Source: Flavobacterium aquicola (lineage in GTDB: Bacteria > Bacteroidota > Bacteroidia > Flavobacteriales > Flavobacteriaceae). Taken from it: 64,000 nt of DNA. The stretch is taken from positions 56,229 through 120,228 of the forward strand of contig NZ_QUNI01000017.1 of assembly GCF_003385115.1 (NCBI RefSeq), in the 5' to 3' direction. The translations under genes and the position numbers were made by a program. The notes below the pieces were generated by a model that saw nothing but the letters and a program-made list of their open reading frames with translations, was not told the DNA's origin and made no database searches. Shown piece by piece: positions 34,012 through 42,912 of the stretch; position 1 is the stretch's first letter, and each line of letters starts with the position of its first letter.

Positions 34012-34379
34012 AAATGTAAATAACTGTATTGTTCTATTTGACAAAAATAATTTTTTAAAAATAAAATGCTTTAAACAGACCGGTTTAATTATTATAGATT
34101 TTTTTAGTTCTTCTTTTCTGTTTAATGTAAAAAAGAGAAACATAATTTTTGAACGGGTATTTTAATTATTTGTATTATGAATCCATTACTAAAAAACCGT
34201 TTTCATACTTTTATTATAGTCTAAATACTACAATATAAAAATATTGATGTATTTCATCGATTAAATATGCTTTTCTTCTATTTTTACAAAATCCTTTCTT
34301 AGATTTGATATAGTTACAGATTTAGGTTTTTATTATATGAATTTTACGAATACTGAATATAAATTTAATACCCATTCTT
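34012..34379. other. Divergent control region recX / first T9SS paralog
   Basis: About 370 bp, noncoding. Holds the recX -7 box (34042-34049, minus strand) and the motif plus -7 box for the T9SS gene (34246-34307). Nothing else seen. Confidence 0.5.
34246..34307 (+). promoter_or_regulatory. Promoter with a motif shared with the third large paralog
   Basis: Motif TGTATTTCATCGATTAAATA then TGCTTTT ends at 34274; TAGATTTG (-7 type) is at 34300-34307. The same motif, with two substitutions, stands exactly 26 bp before a TAGCTTTA box at 47680. Confidence 0.6.
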
Positions 34380-35684
34380 ATGAAAACAATTTTACTTTTT
34401 GTGTGTGGTCTTTTTTTAATTTCACAAGTTTCTTTTTCAAAAGAGAACAATATTAATACTGTGGCAAATAATGCCATTGTTAAGAATTTTGAATTAAATG
34501 GTATGGCCAGCAATAATTTGGCAACATTAAAGAGCTTTGCGGGCGAAAAAAACAGAATTTGGTTAAATCTGACTAATGCAGGTGGAGCTTTTAAGCAAAC
34601 ATTGGTTGGTTATGTGACAAATGCAACAAATGGTTTTGACAAGCTTTATGATGGAATTAGTATAGATTCGAATCCATACATTGATTTTTATAGTATTAAT
34701 TTGGGCAAAAATTTAACAATTCAAGGGAGAGGCCTGCCATTTGTTAATACTGATGAAGTACCATTGGGTTATAGAACAACTATAGAAGGTACATTTCAAA
34801 TTAGCATAGATCACGTTGACGGTCTTTTTGCTACTCAGGATATTTTTCTTAAGGATTTAACAACTGGAGTAATTCATAATTTGAAAACTGCACCTTATAG
34901 CTTCACCACAGCGGTCGGAAGATTTAATGATCGTTTTGTGTTGCTTTATATTGATAATACTCCTGTAGCGCCAATAATTCCTGATGAAATCGCTTCAGAA
35001 GAAACTGATCCGGCAGCCATTACTCCTGAGGCTCCTGCACCAGATGTAACTAATCCGATTATTACAGTTCCAGAAGTTCCGGCTCCAATAGTTACTGAAC
35101 CAGTTGTGACCGTTCCAGAAGTTCCTGCTCCAATTGTGACTGAGCCTGTTGTAACTGTTCCAGAAGTTCCTGTTCCAATTGTGACTGAGCCTGTTGTAAT
35201 AGTTCCAGAAACACCAGCTCCAATTGTAACTGTTCCAGAAGTTCCTGCTCCAATTGTAACTGAGCCGATCGCAGTAATTCCAGAAGTTTCCGATTCAGTT
35301 ACAGATGAACCTGTTGCACCATCAGAGCCAGTTGTTACAGCTCCGAAAGATCCATCGCCAATTCAAACGGAACCAGTGGTAGCGACACCAATTGTTACCA
35401 TTCCAGAAGTTGCTGATCAGATTGAAACTAATGGTAAATCCTTTGGAAATAGAGGGAAAGCGGTTGTAGTATCTGTTAATAATAATGAAATAATGATAAA
35501 TTCTGAAGAGGATGCCATAAATGAGGTTTTTATTTATAATATGGGTCAAAAGCAATTATTTGGAAGAAAGAATATAAATACTAATGAATTTGTGATTTCT
35601 GGCTTAGGCGCCTCGAGACAGGTTTTAATAATTAAGACACAGCTTAAAAACGGCAAATCAGCAACAAACAAAATTATTTTGTAA
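34380..35684 (+). CDS. T9SS cargo paralog A (short), with Pro/Val/Thr repeat linker
   Basis: Secreted or surface protein of unknown function. Signal peptide MKTILLFVCGLFLISQVSFS. Residues about 58-195 are the module found in the four large proteins that follow (KNRIWLNLTNAGGAFKQTLV, TIQGRGLPF, DEVPLGYRTTIEGTFQISI, DRFVLLYI). Residues about 200-345 are a low-complexity linker of repeated VTEPVVTVPEVPAPI. The last 80 residues (GKAVVVSVNNNEIMINSEED onward, ending TNKIIL) match the C-terminal T9SS type-C-like sorting domain of the others, more diverged. 434 aa. It lacks the YVYWSSP domain. First gene of the five-gene array; a strong terminator follows. Confidence 0.8.
   Translation: MKTILLFVCGLFLISQVSFSKENNINTVANNAIVKNFELNGMASNNLATLKSFAGEKNRIWLNLTNAGGAFKQTLVGYVTNATNGFDKLYDGISIDSNPYIDFYSINLGKNLTIQGRGLPFVNTDEVPLGYRTTIEGTFQISIDHVDGLFATQDIFLKDLTTGVIHNLKTAPYSFTTAVGRFNDRFVLLYIDNTPVAPIIPDEIASEETDPAAITPEAPAPDVTNPIITVPEVPAPIVTEPVVTVPEVPAPIVTEPVVTVPEVPVPIVTEPVVIVPETPAPIVTVPEVPAPIVTEPIAVIPEVSDSVTDEPVAPSEPVVTAPKDPSPIQTEPVVATPIVTIPEVADQIETNGKSFGNRGKAVVVSVNNNEIMINSEEDAINEVFIYNMGQKQLFGRKNINTNEFVISGLGASRQVLIIKTQLKNGKSATNKIIL
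35040..35400 (+). repeat. Coding repeats for a Pro/Val/Thr/Glu linker
   Basis: Degenerate 45- to 60-nt units (GTTCCAGAAGTTCCTGCTCC, then CCAATTGTGACTGAGCC) repeated about six times within paralog A; they encode TEPVVTVPEVPAPIV. Confidence 0.75.
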
Positions 35685-36259
35685 CGATTAAAAAAATTCT
35701 ATCAGCCTCATCTTGTGTATTCAAGATGAGGCTTTTTTTGTTTTATAACTTTTTTGATATAATTAATTCTGTATTTTTATTGCAAATCGAATGCGATTTT
35801 AAAAAATGATAAGCGCTGCTATTTTTTTATTGTTTAATTTTGTATCGTATTAAGAATAATTTATTTAGAATAGATAAAACATAATTCAATAAGAATTGTT
35901 TTATATGTGAAATATAAAAACAGTTTTTTGGATTTTAATAAATAGCCTTACCCCCAAATACCTGCAATTGTATGAGTAAAACTTTACCTACTGTAATTGC
36001 TTTTTTATCCCCCCAGATAAATAAGCTAAATAAATATCATTGTATTTTCTCAAAAACAATGTTTGTGTTTGATCACTTAATCAAACAGGACAGCACCAAA
36101 AAAGATTCAGTAAATCTTTTGTATATGTGCTAGCACCATTATTTTCTTTCTAAATTATAGCTAGTATTCGTAGTCGGAATCCGTATGGAGTTTCGGGTTA
36201 TGGATATTTTTTGCCTGAGGAATCAGGTTATTATTGTATAAAATAATTCCCCCAATTAT
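35685..36259. other. 575-bp noncoding leader region of paralog 1
   Basis: After the terminator at 35704 there is a TAATTTTG box at 35835-35842 and several small hairpins: GTTTGAT/ATCAAAC (36069-36088), AGCAC/GTGCT enclosing AAGATT/AATCTT (36094-36131), CCTGA/TCAGG with GGAA loop (about 36214-36227). No ORF. It may be a long structured 5' leader. Confidence 0.4.
35704..35740 (+). terminator. Terminator of paralog A
   Basis: Perfect 12-bp arms AGCCTCATCTTG (35704-35715) and CAAGATGAGGCT (35722-35733), then seven T. Confidence 0.9.
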
Positions 36260-39200
36260 ATGAGATTAAAATTACTTTTTGCGTTTTTATTGTTGATATT
36301 GTTGCAGACAAGCGGGTTTGGGCAGTCATGTAATGTTGTTAAAAATGGAGATTTTACTGGAGGTGCTACTGGCTGGACATTGCAGACTAATACTACTGGC
36401 TGGTATTATGAGGCTACTTATGCTAAAGATAAAATTTATATGGACAAAGACGGTGTAACTGTATCGCTAAAACAAACTGTTAATGGTTTGCTAGGTGGGG
36501 CAATAACACTTTCTTTTGAAATTACGGGGCAAAATGCAGATAGATTGATGTGTGGTACTTTTGCTACTCTTGATGTAAAAATAGGTGGTTTCACTTATAT
36601 GAAAATTACAAATCCTGCAAATAATGCTACCATTACTACATCTGATATCATTGTCTATGGAGCAGGAACTACTTACTCAGCATCAGGATTCCCTATAACT
36701 GTAGGAGGCACAGGTACAGGTACAGGTGGTGGTAAACCAGGTATAGATGCAGATAAATTAACTCCGGGTACAATAACGCTCACAATTCCATCATGGACGG
36801 GTGCAGCAACCGCAGATCTTGAGTTTTTAGCTGCAACCTCAAGTATTACTGCTACTTCGGGTACACCATGTAACGGTACAACTGGTGGAGATGACTGGAT
36901 TCTTGATGATATTAAACTTATTTCTTCTGTTGATCCAACGGCTTATGATATTAGTGGTACTAGTGTTTGCGGTGGTACCGCTACAATTGGACTTAGTTCT
37001 TCTCAAATAGGAGTTAGTTATCAATTGCAACGCAATGGCACAAATGTAGGTACTCTAGTTGCTGGCACAGGGTCTGCTATCGCCAGTACCGCTTTCGGAA
37101 ATCAAACAATAGTAGGTACGTATACAGTAGTTGCAATAGTTGGATCTACGAATTGTAAAGTTATGAATGGGAGTGTTTCTATAAATGCATTGCCAACAGT
37201 TACATCAGCTACAGGAAGCACTAAAACGTATACAGGAACAGCTAATACAACTACCGTATCCGCAACTGCAAATACTGGCGAAACAATAGATTGGTATGCT
37301 AATTTAAGTGGAGGATCTGCACTTGTATCAGGAACAACAACAACAACAACAACATATGCACCTGGAGGAATCAATGCTGGCACTTACACAGTATATGCAC
37401 AAGCAAGAAATACAACTACAGGGTGTATTAGTACATCACGTACACCAGTTGTACTAACAATAACGCAGCTGCCTGTAATTTTAGCAGGAACTCGTGCGTA
37501 TGATGGGACAACCAATGCTTCATCAACAGATTTAACAATTTCAAATAAAGCAGTTGGTGATGATTTAACACTATCTGGCATTGGTATATTAGCGGCAAAA
37601 GATGTAGGAACACGCGCAATTTCAGCACCTGCAATTCCTGTCAGAGTGCAAAGTAAAGTAGGAAATTCTGGTACAGGTGCAACGTCTTTTAATGTTACAG
37701 TTACAGCACCTGTGAATGGAAATACCTTGGTTGCTGTTATATCTACTAGAGGAACGACTGCCGGTAGAGTTACAAGTATCACTCAAACAGGTGCAATATG
37801 GACACGAGCCACTCAAGCAGCAAATGCAGGTGGAACAACAACAGAAATTTGGTATGCTCCAAATGTATCAGGAGCAGAAACTTTAGTGACTATTAATCAA
37901 GTAGCAAGTTTAAGATCTGCTGCGGTTGTAATGGAATACAGCGGTATATTAATGGTAAGCCCGTTGGACGCTATAGGTAATAGCAGTAATGCTACTAATA
38001 ATATAGCTGCTAGTACAGGAACGACCCCTACAACAACACAAGCAAATGAGGTACTGATTGGTGGTATTGGTTTGGTAAGTAGTGGCTATACATTCGGAAC
38101 GCCGACAAATAGTTTTACCGCTGTGGCTAATGACGCATCGACACATACAACCCCTAGTAATAACGCTAGAGTATATGCCCTTGAAAGAATTGTCTCAGGA
38201 ACTGGTGCTTATTCATCAGGAGCTACCATTGGCACATCGTCTCGATGGTCAGGTGCTATAGCAACTTTTAAGGCAGTACTTCCATCAGGGACTGCACTTA
38301 CTCTTGGAGGTTCGGCAGCTGGTAATTACACTCTATCGGGATTAAGTGGTTCTATGATTATTACACCGAAAGCATTAAGTATTGCAGCTCCTTTGATTGC
38401 TCCAAAAGTATATGATGGCAGCGCAGTTTCAGGAACAGTATCAGCGGGTGCATTATCTGGTTTTGTTGGAACAGAAACTGTCACAGTAACAGCTGCTGCA
38501 GGTTTATATGCTGATGTGAATGCTGGATCAGGGAAAACTGCAACGGTAACTTATACATTAGGCGATGGAACAAATGGAGGTTTGGCATCCAACTATAGTT
38601 TGACAGGAACAGGTACAGGAAATATTACCAAAGCCGTTTTAACTATCACTCCGGGGAATCAAACCGTGTCTTACGGAACGCCAGTGGGTACTGTGACTGG
38701 AGCTGGAAGTTATACGCCGACAGGATTTGTTAATAGTGAAACTTCAGCTGTTATGGGAGGTTCAGCTTCTTATACAACAACTTATACAGCAACAACTGCT
38801 GCAGGAACTTCGGGTGTGACAATCACTCCGGTTGTTACTTCATTGACTGCTGCAAACTACAGTTTCAGCACGGCTAACGGAACAATTACTATTAGCAAAG
38901 CCAACTCAACTATTACAGCAACAGGTTCAACAAGTTTTACTTATTCAGGTTTGGTTCAAGGTCCGGCAACTTCTTCAGTGTCAGGGTCAACAGGAGCTGT
39001 AACATATAGTTATTCAGGAACTGGTGCAACAAGTTTTGGTCCAAGTTTAACACGTCCTATTAATGCAGGAACGTATCAAGTTATTGCAAGTGTAGCTGCT
39101 GATACCAACTATAATGCAGTTTCATCTGCAGCTTTGGCATTTACAATTAATACAGCAAGTTTAACTATAACAGCTAATGATCAAAGTAAATGTTATGGAA

Positions 39201-42200
39201 CATCATTAACTTTAGGGGGAGTTGCTTTTTCGGCTACTGGATTACAAAGCGGAGAAACTATAACAAGCGTGACTTTAGCAAGTATAGGAGGATATGATGC
39301 TTCAACTACCCAGCTGCCAGGTTCATATACAGGTAATATAGTACCATCGACCCCTACAGGAGCTGGTTTTTCTGCTAGTAATTATGCAATTACATTTGTC
39401 GGAGGGAGTTTAAAAATAAATGCCTTACCCAACAACATATCTAATGGTTTTTCGGCAACAACTATTTGTGCGGGAGGAAGTCCCCAGTTAACTTATAATG
39501 CAGAAAACAATAGTACTTACACCTCACCTTACATTATAACGTATAGTAATGGTACAAATCAATATACAAAGGAAATCACAAATGCATCAGCATTTAGTTT
39601 TACACCAGAAGGTGCTTCACTAACTATAAATACACCATATACTTTGATTTCAATCTCTAATGGAAATTCTTGTATACGAACAAGCTCTTTTGGAGATGAT
39701 GGAGCTAATTTGATAGTGAGACCAATACCAACAGCTACTATTACTGGAACAACATCTGTATGTGCTGGTGCTTCATCTCCTAATATTACTTTTACAAATC
39801 CTCAAACGGTTTCTGTAACTGTTACTTATAAAATTAATGGAGGTTCGGATCAAACAATAAATATTGGGGTTGGAGCAAGTAATATTTCAACTGTTGCAGT
39901 TTCAACAGCTTCTAGCGGTACTTTTATATATAATTTGGTAAGCGTAGTATATCAAGATACTCCTGCTTGCCCTAATACAATTACAGGACAAAGCGCAACA
40001 GTAACAGTCAATGCGCTGCCGTCAATTACAGCACAGCCCCCAACAGATAGTACTATATGCGAGGGAGACGGCACTTCGTTTACCGTAGCAGGTTCTGGAG
40101 CTGGATTAACGTACCAGTGGCAGCTAAGTACCAATGGAGGCGGGATTTTCAATAATCTTTCCAATAGTGGTGTATATTCAAATGTAACAGCAGCTACTAT
40201 GAACATCACAGCAGCTGCTATAGGGATGAATAACTATCAGTACCGCTGTATTGTAAGCGGAACTTGTGCGCCATCAGTCACTTCGGATCAGGTTAAACTT
40301 CATGTAAATTCCGATTCTGGAAGTATTTCGTTAAATGGAGGAACGCCAATTGTAACCAATGGTTTTGTTGACTATTGCCCAACTAATCTGGCGACTTTTA
40401 GCATATTACCGGTATCAGCAGCCACAAGTTATGTTTGGGTAGTTCCTGCAGGCTGGAAAGATGAAAGCGGTAATGTAATTACAGGACTAATTAGTACTGC
40501 CGTTCCTAAATTAAAGGTGATAACGGGCACTAATGCACAAAGTGGTGATGTTTTTGTAACGGCCGCTAATATATCTGGTAGTATGTTTTGTCCAAGTCAT
40601 ATAAAAGTTAACTTAACCTCAATTGCGCCTTCTTCTACGATAACAATTTCAAAAATAGATCCAACTTGTGCCATACCTACAGGAACTGTGACTGCATCAC
40701 TACCTTCTCCTTCTGTAATTGGAACGCTGACTTATACACTTATAAAAACGGATGTTATTCCTGAGGTTACGGTGGCTCAAAATTCCGGCGGAACTTTTAC
40801 GGGGCTTGCAGTCGGGGATTATGTGGTAACTTTTCAAATAAATTCTGGATGTTATTCAGCTAGAAGTAATTCAGTTACAATAGTGCCACAGTCAACAAAT
40901 ACTTGGAACGGCACAGCTTTGGGCTGGTCTGCAGGCACACCAACATTAAACGATTTTGTTATTTTTAATGCAGATTATAGTGAGGCAGTCTCCGTAAATT
41001 CCTGTTCTTGTACTATAAATTCGGGAAGAGATGTAATAATTCCTTCTGGAAAAGTTCTAACTGTCGTAAATGATCTGAATGTGGATGGAACTCTTACATT
41101 TAAAAATGGAGCAAGCTTGATTCAGAAAAATGAAAATCCGAATCCAAGTACATTGAAAATTGTTTACGAACGTACCACATCTGCGGTAAAAGACTTTGAT
41201 TATGTGTACTGGAGTTCTCCCGTAGCAGGGCAAAAGCTTGGTGTTTTATCTCCACTAAGTGAAAAATATTGGAGCTGGTCTAATTATTATTGGATTGCAG
41301 CTGCAGCTGGCGATACAATGATCGAAGGGAATGGATATATTGCCCTCGTCCCTAGATATGTGACTTCTCAAACGGTTAAATTTATCGGGACACCAAATAA
41401 CGGAGATATTACAATAGTCGCACAGGGAAATAATAAGAGTAATTTAATAGGAAATCCATATCCTTCTGCGATAAATGCAGAGAAATTTATGCTTGATAAT
41501 CAATCTATAATTCCATTTGGAGGAATGCTCGCTTTCTGGACACATACGACAAAGAGAAAATTAAATGGATCTGAAACTCAATATGAGTATGAATCAGATG
41601 ATTATGCTTTCTTTAACATATCAGGAGGCACAGGAACAGAACCAACAAATATTGGATCGGCGTCTGGCGGATCTGCACCAGATGGGAAGGTCGCAGCAGG
41701 ACAGTCTTTTATGGTAACCAGCGAGACAGCCAATAAGAATGTTTTTAAATTTACGAACTCAATGCGGATTGGTGATGATGGTAAAAACAGTCATTTTTTC
41801 AAACAGACAAATGCCAAGAAAACTGCTGAGATAGAAAAGAACAGGATTTGGCTGAATTTAACCAATTCCGGAGGTGCATTCAAGCAATTATTAGTAGGTT
41901 ACATCGCGGGAGCAACAAATGATGAAGATAAATTATTTGACGGGACAAGCCGTAATAGTAACGCTTATGTTGACTTTTATAGTGTAATGAATGAAAAGAA
42001 ATATACTATTCAAGGTCGAGGTTTGCCATTTGATGAAACTGATGAAGTCCCACTGGGCTACAAAAGCACTATTGAAGGTACACTGCAGATTAGTATTGAT
42101 AAAACAGATGGCTTTCTGGCAAATCAAGCGGTATATTTAGAAGATAAAACGGCTAATCTTATTCATGATTTAACAAAAGGCTCTTATTCTTTTGTGACTT

Positions 42201-42514
42201 CGAAAGGAGAGTTTAAAGATCGCTTTGTGCTACGTTATACTGATACTAAATTGGGAACAGGAGATTTTGATTCAAAAGGGAAAGGCGTTATTGTATCGGT
42301 AAAAAATGCCCAGATAAAAATTAATTCATTTGATAAAGCATTGTCTTCGGTAAAAATTTATGATCTGAAAGGCAGCCTGCTGTATGAGAAAAACAAAGTG
42401 AACAAGAACGAATTTATTGTAGATCATTTCGTATCGAGCAATCAGTTCATGATTGTTACTGTACAATTGGAAGATGGTAAATGGGTTACTGAAGAAATAA
42501 TTTTTCACGACTAA
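36260..42514 (+). CDS. T9SS cargo paralog 1: giant multidomain adhesin-like protein with YDG/MBG repeats
   Basis: Predicted surface adhesin or secreted protein, 2084 aa. Signal peptide MRLKLLFAFLLLILLQTSGFGQ. Residues about 25-230: jelly-roll-like domain (VVKNGDFTGGATGWTLQT). 230-400: Ig-like. 403-455 and 676-710: a YDG domain (RAYDGTTNASSTDLTI ... AAGNYTLSGLSGSMIITPKAL trimmed to GNYTLSGLSGSMIITPKA) interrupted by a ~225-aa domain ending SSRWSGAIATFKAV. 710-1060: MBG-type repeats (PKVYDGSAVSGTVSAG, GNQTVSYGTPVGTVTGAGSY). 1060-1530: Ig/PKD-like domains. About 1550 to the end: common module with CSC motif, KDFDYVYWSSPVAGQ, LIGNPYPSAI, NRIWLNLTNSGGAFKQ, and the sorting domain ending EEIIFHD. 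The T9SS type C label is from the family of such C-termini. Terminator at 42537. Confidence 0.85.
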   Translation: MRLKLLFAFLLLILLQTSGFGQSCNVVKNGDFTGGATGWTLQTNTTGWYYEATYAKDKIYMDKDGVTVSLKQTVNGLLGGAITLSFEITGQNADRLMCGTFATLDVKIGGFTYMKITNPANNATITTSDIIVYGAGTTYSASGFPITVGGTGTGTGGGKPGIDADKLTPGTITLTIPSWTGAATADLEFLAATSSITATSGTPCNGTTGGDDWILDDIKLISSVDPTAYDISGTSVCGGTATIGLSSSQIGVSYQLQRNGTNVGTLVAGTGSAIASTAFGNQTIVGTYTVVAIVGSTNCKVMNGSVSINALPTVTSATGSTKTYTGTANTTTVSATANTGETIDWYANLSGGSALVSGTTTTTTTYAPGGINAGTYTVYAQARNTTTGCISTSRTPVVLTITQLPVILAGTRAYDGTTNASSTDLTISNKAVGDDLTLSGIGILAAKDVGTRAISAPAIPVRVQSKVGNSGTGATSFNVTVTAPVNGNTLVAVISTRGTTAGRVTSITQTGAIWTRATQAANAGGTTTEIWYAPNVSGAETLVTINQVASLRSAAVVMEYSGILMVSPLDAIGNSSNATNNIAASTGTTPTTTQANEVLIGGIGLVSSGYTFGTPTNSFTAVANDASTHTTPSNNARVYALERIVSGTGAYSSGATIGTSSRWSGAIATFKAVLPSGTALTLGGSAAGNYTLSGLSGSMIITPKALSIAAPLIAPKVYDGSAVSGTVSAGALSGFVGTETVTVTAAAGLYADVNAGSGKTATVTYTLGDGTNGGLASNYSLTGTGTGNITKAVLTITPGNQTVSYGTPVGTVTGAGSYTPTGFVNSETSAVMGGSASYTTTYTATTAAGTSGVTITPVVTSLTAANYSFSTANGTITISKANSTITATGSTSFTYSGLVQGPATSSVSGSTGAVTYSYSGTGATSFGPSLTRPINAGTYQVIASVAADTNYNAVSSAALAFTINTASLTITANDQSKCYGTSLTLGGVAFSATGLQSGETITSVTLASIGGYDASTTQLPGSYTGNIVPSTPTGAGFSASNYAITFVGGSLKINALPNNISNGFSATTICAGGSPQLTYNAENNSTYTSPYIITYSNGTNQYTKEITNASAFSFTPEGASLTINTPYTLISISNGNSCIRTSSFGDDGANLIVRPIPTATITGTTSVCAGASSPNITFTNPQTVSVTVTYKINGGSDQTINIGVGASNISTVAVSTASSGTFIYNLVSVVYQDTPACPNTITGQSATVTVNALPSITAQPPTDSTICEGDGTSFTVAGSGAGLTYQWQLSTNGGGIFNNLSNSGVYSNVTAATMNITAAAIGMNNYQYRCIVSGTCAPSVTSDQVKLHVNSDSGSISLNGGTPIVTNGFVDYCPTNLATFSILPVSAATSYVWVVPAGWKDESGNVITGLISTAVPKLKVITGTNAQSGDVFVTAANISGSMFCPSHIKVNLTSIAPSSTITISKIDPTCAIPTGTVTASLPSPSVIGTLTYTLIKTDVIPEVTVAQNSGGTFTGLAVGDYVVTFQINSGCYSARSNSVTIVPQSTNTWNGTALGWSAGTPTLNDFVIFNADYSEAVSVNSCSCTINSGRDVIIPSGKVLTVVNDLNVDGTLTFKNGASLIQKNENPNPSTLKIVYERTTSAVKDFDYVYWSSPVAGQKLGVLSPLSEKYWSWSNYYWIAAAAGDTMIEGNGYIALVPRYVTSQTVKFIGTPNNGDITIVAQGNNKSNLIGNPYPSAINAEKFMLDNQSIIPFGGMLAFWTHTTKRKLNGSETQYEYESDDYAFFNISGGTGTEPTNIGSASGGSAPDGKVAAGQSFMVTSETANKNVFKFTNSMRIGDDGKNSHFFKQTNAKKTAEIEKNRIWLNLTNSGGAFKQLLVGYIAGATNDEDKLFDGTSRNSNAYVDFYSVMNEKKYTIQGRGLPFDETDEVPLGYKSTIEGTLQISIDKTDGFLANQAVYLEDKTANLIHDLTKGSYSFVTSKGEFKDRFVLRYTDTKLGTGDFDSKGKGVIVSVKNAQIKINSFDKALSSVKIYDLKGSLLYEKNKVNKNEFIVDHFVSSNQFMIVTVQLEDGKWVTEEIIFHD
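37609..38286 (+). other. Domain inserted inside the YDG domain of paralog 1
   Basis: Codes for about 225 residues (from VRVQSKVGNSGTGATSFNVT to SSRWSGAIATFKAV) between AAKDVGTRAIS and LTLGGSAAGNYTLSG, two halves of one YDG domain. The insert has its own complete-looking beta-sandwich pattern. Confidence 0.6.
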
Positions 42515-42912
42515 CAAATAATAATAAATTTTTTAGAATTCCATTCTGTTTGTCAGAATGGAATTTTTTTATTATATTAGTTAGACTATAATTATTAGCA
42601 GTATCTAAATGTTAAATATTTTATTTATTTAGAACTGTGTTTGTCTTTTCTATGCATGGCTTTTTGGTCAGGTATATAGCTGTAAAAGACTTTTATTGGA
42701 ATTATAAATTTGTAGATATAAAATTACAAAATGATTGCTTTATGGCTATTTATCTGCAAATCAAGTAAATTCACTAAATTATTTTATAATATAACTTTTA
42801 TTGTCTAATTTTGACACGTAAAAGTACGTGTTTTTGAATTTGAAATATATTTTAAATCCAAAATAGATTTTTTCTCGTATCTATTATAATACCACAAATA
42901 ATTTGTATCCAT
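42515..42912. other. Intergenic region paralog 1 to paralog 2
   Basis: Terminator, then AT-rich DNA, a TAATTTTG box at 42806-42813 and directly after it a hairpin ACACGTA/TACGTGT (42814-42831) with a T-run. The hairpin would lie over the start of transcription, more like an operator than a terminator. No ORF. Confidence 0.5.
42537..42571 (+). terminator. Terminator of paralog 1
   Basis: AATTCCATTCTG and CAGAATGGAATT, perfect 12-bp arms (42537-42548, 42554-42565), T-run. Shares the CCATTCTG/CAGAATGG core with the next two. Confidence 0.9.

Noticed and set aside
34012..34143. Longer start for recX at 34143
   Set aside because: The extra residues have no match to RecX and cover the probable -7 box at 34042-34049.
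35040..35400. Regular repeats that might suggest a CRISPR array
   Set aside because: Units are degenerate, have no unique spacers of constant length, and translate into a Pro/Val/Thr linker in frame; no cas genes nearby.
37102..37782. Two minus-strand open frames of about 93 and 132 codons inside paralog 1
   Set aside because: They are antisense to a Thr/Ala-rich coding region whose codons rarely give stops on the other strand; composition is Val/Pro-rich with no domain, signal or promoter.
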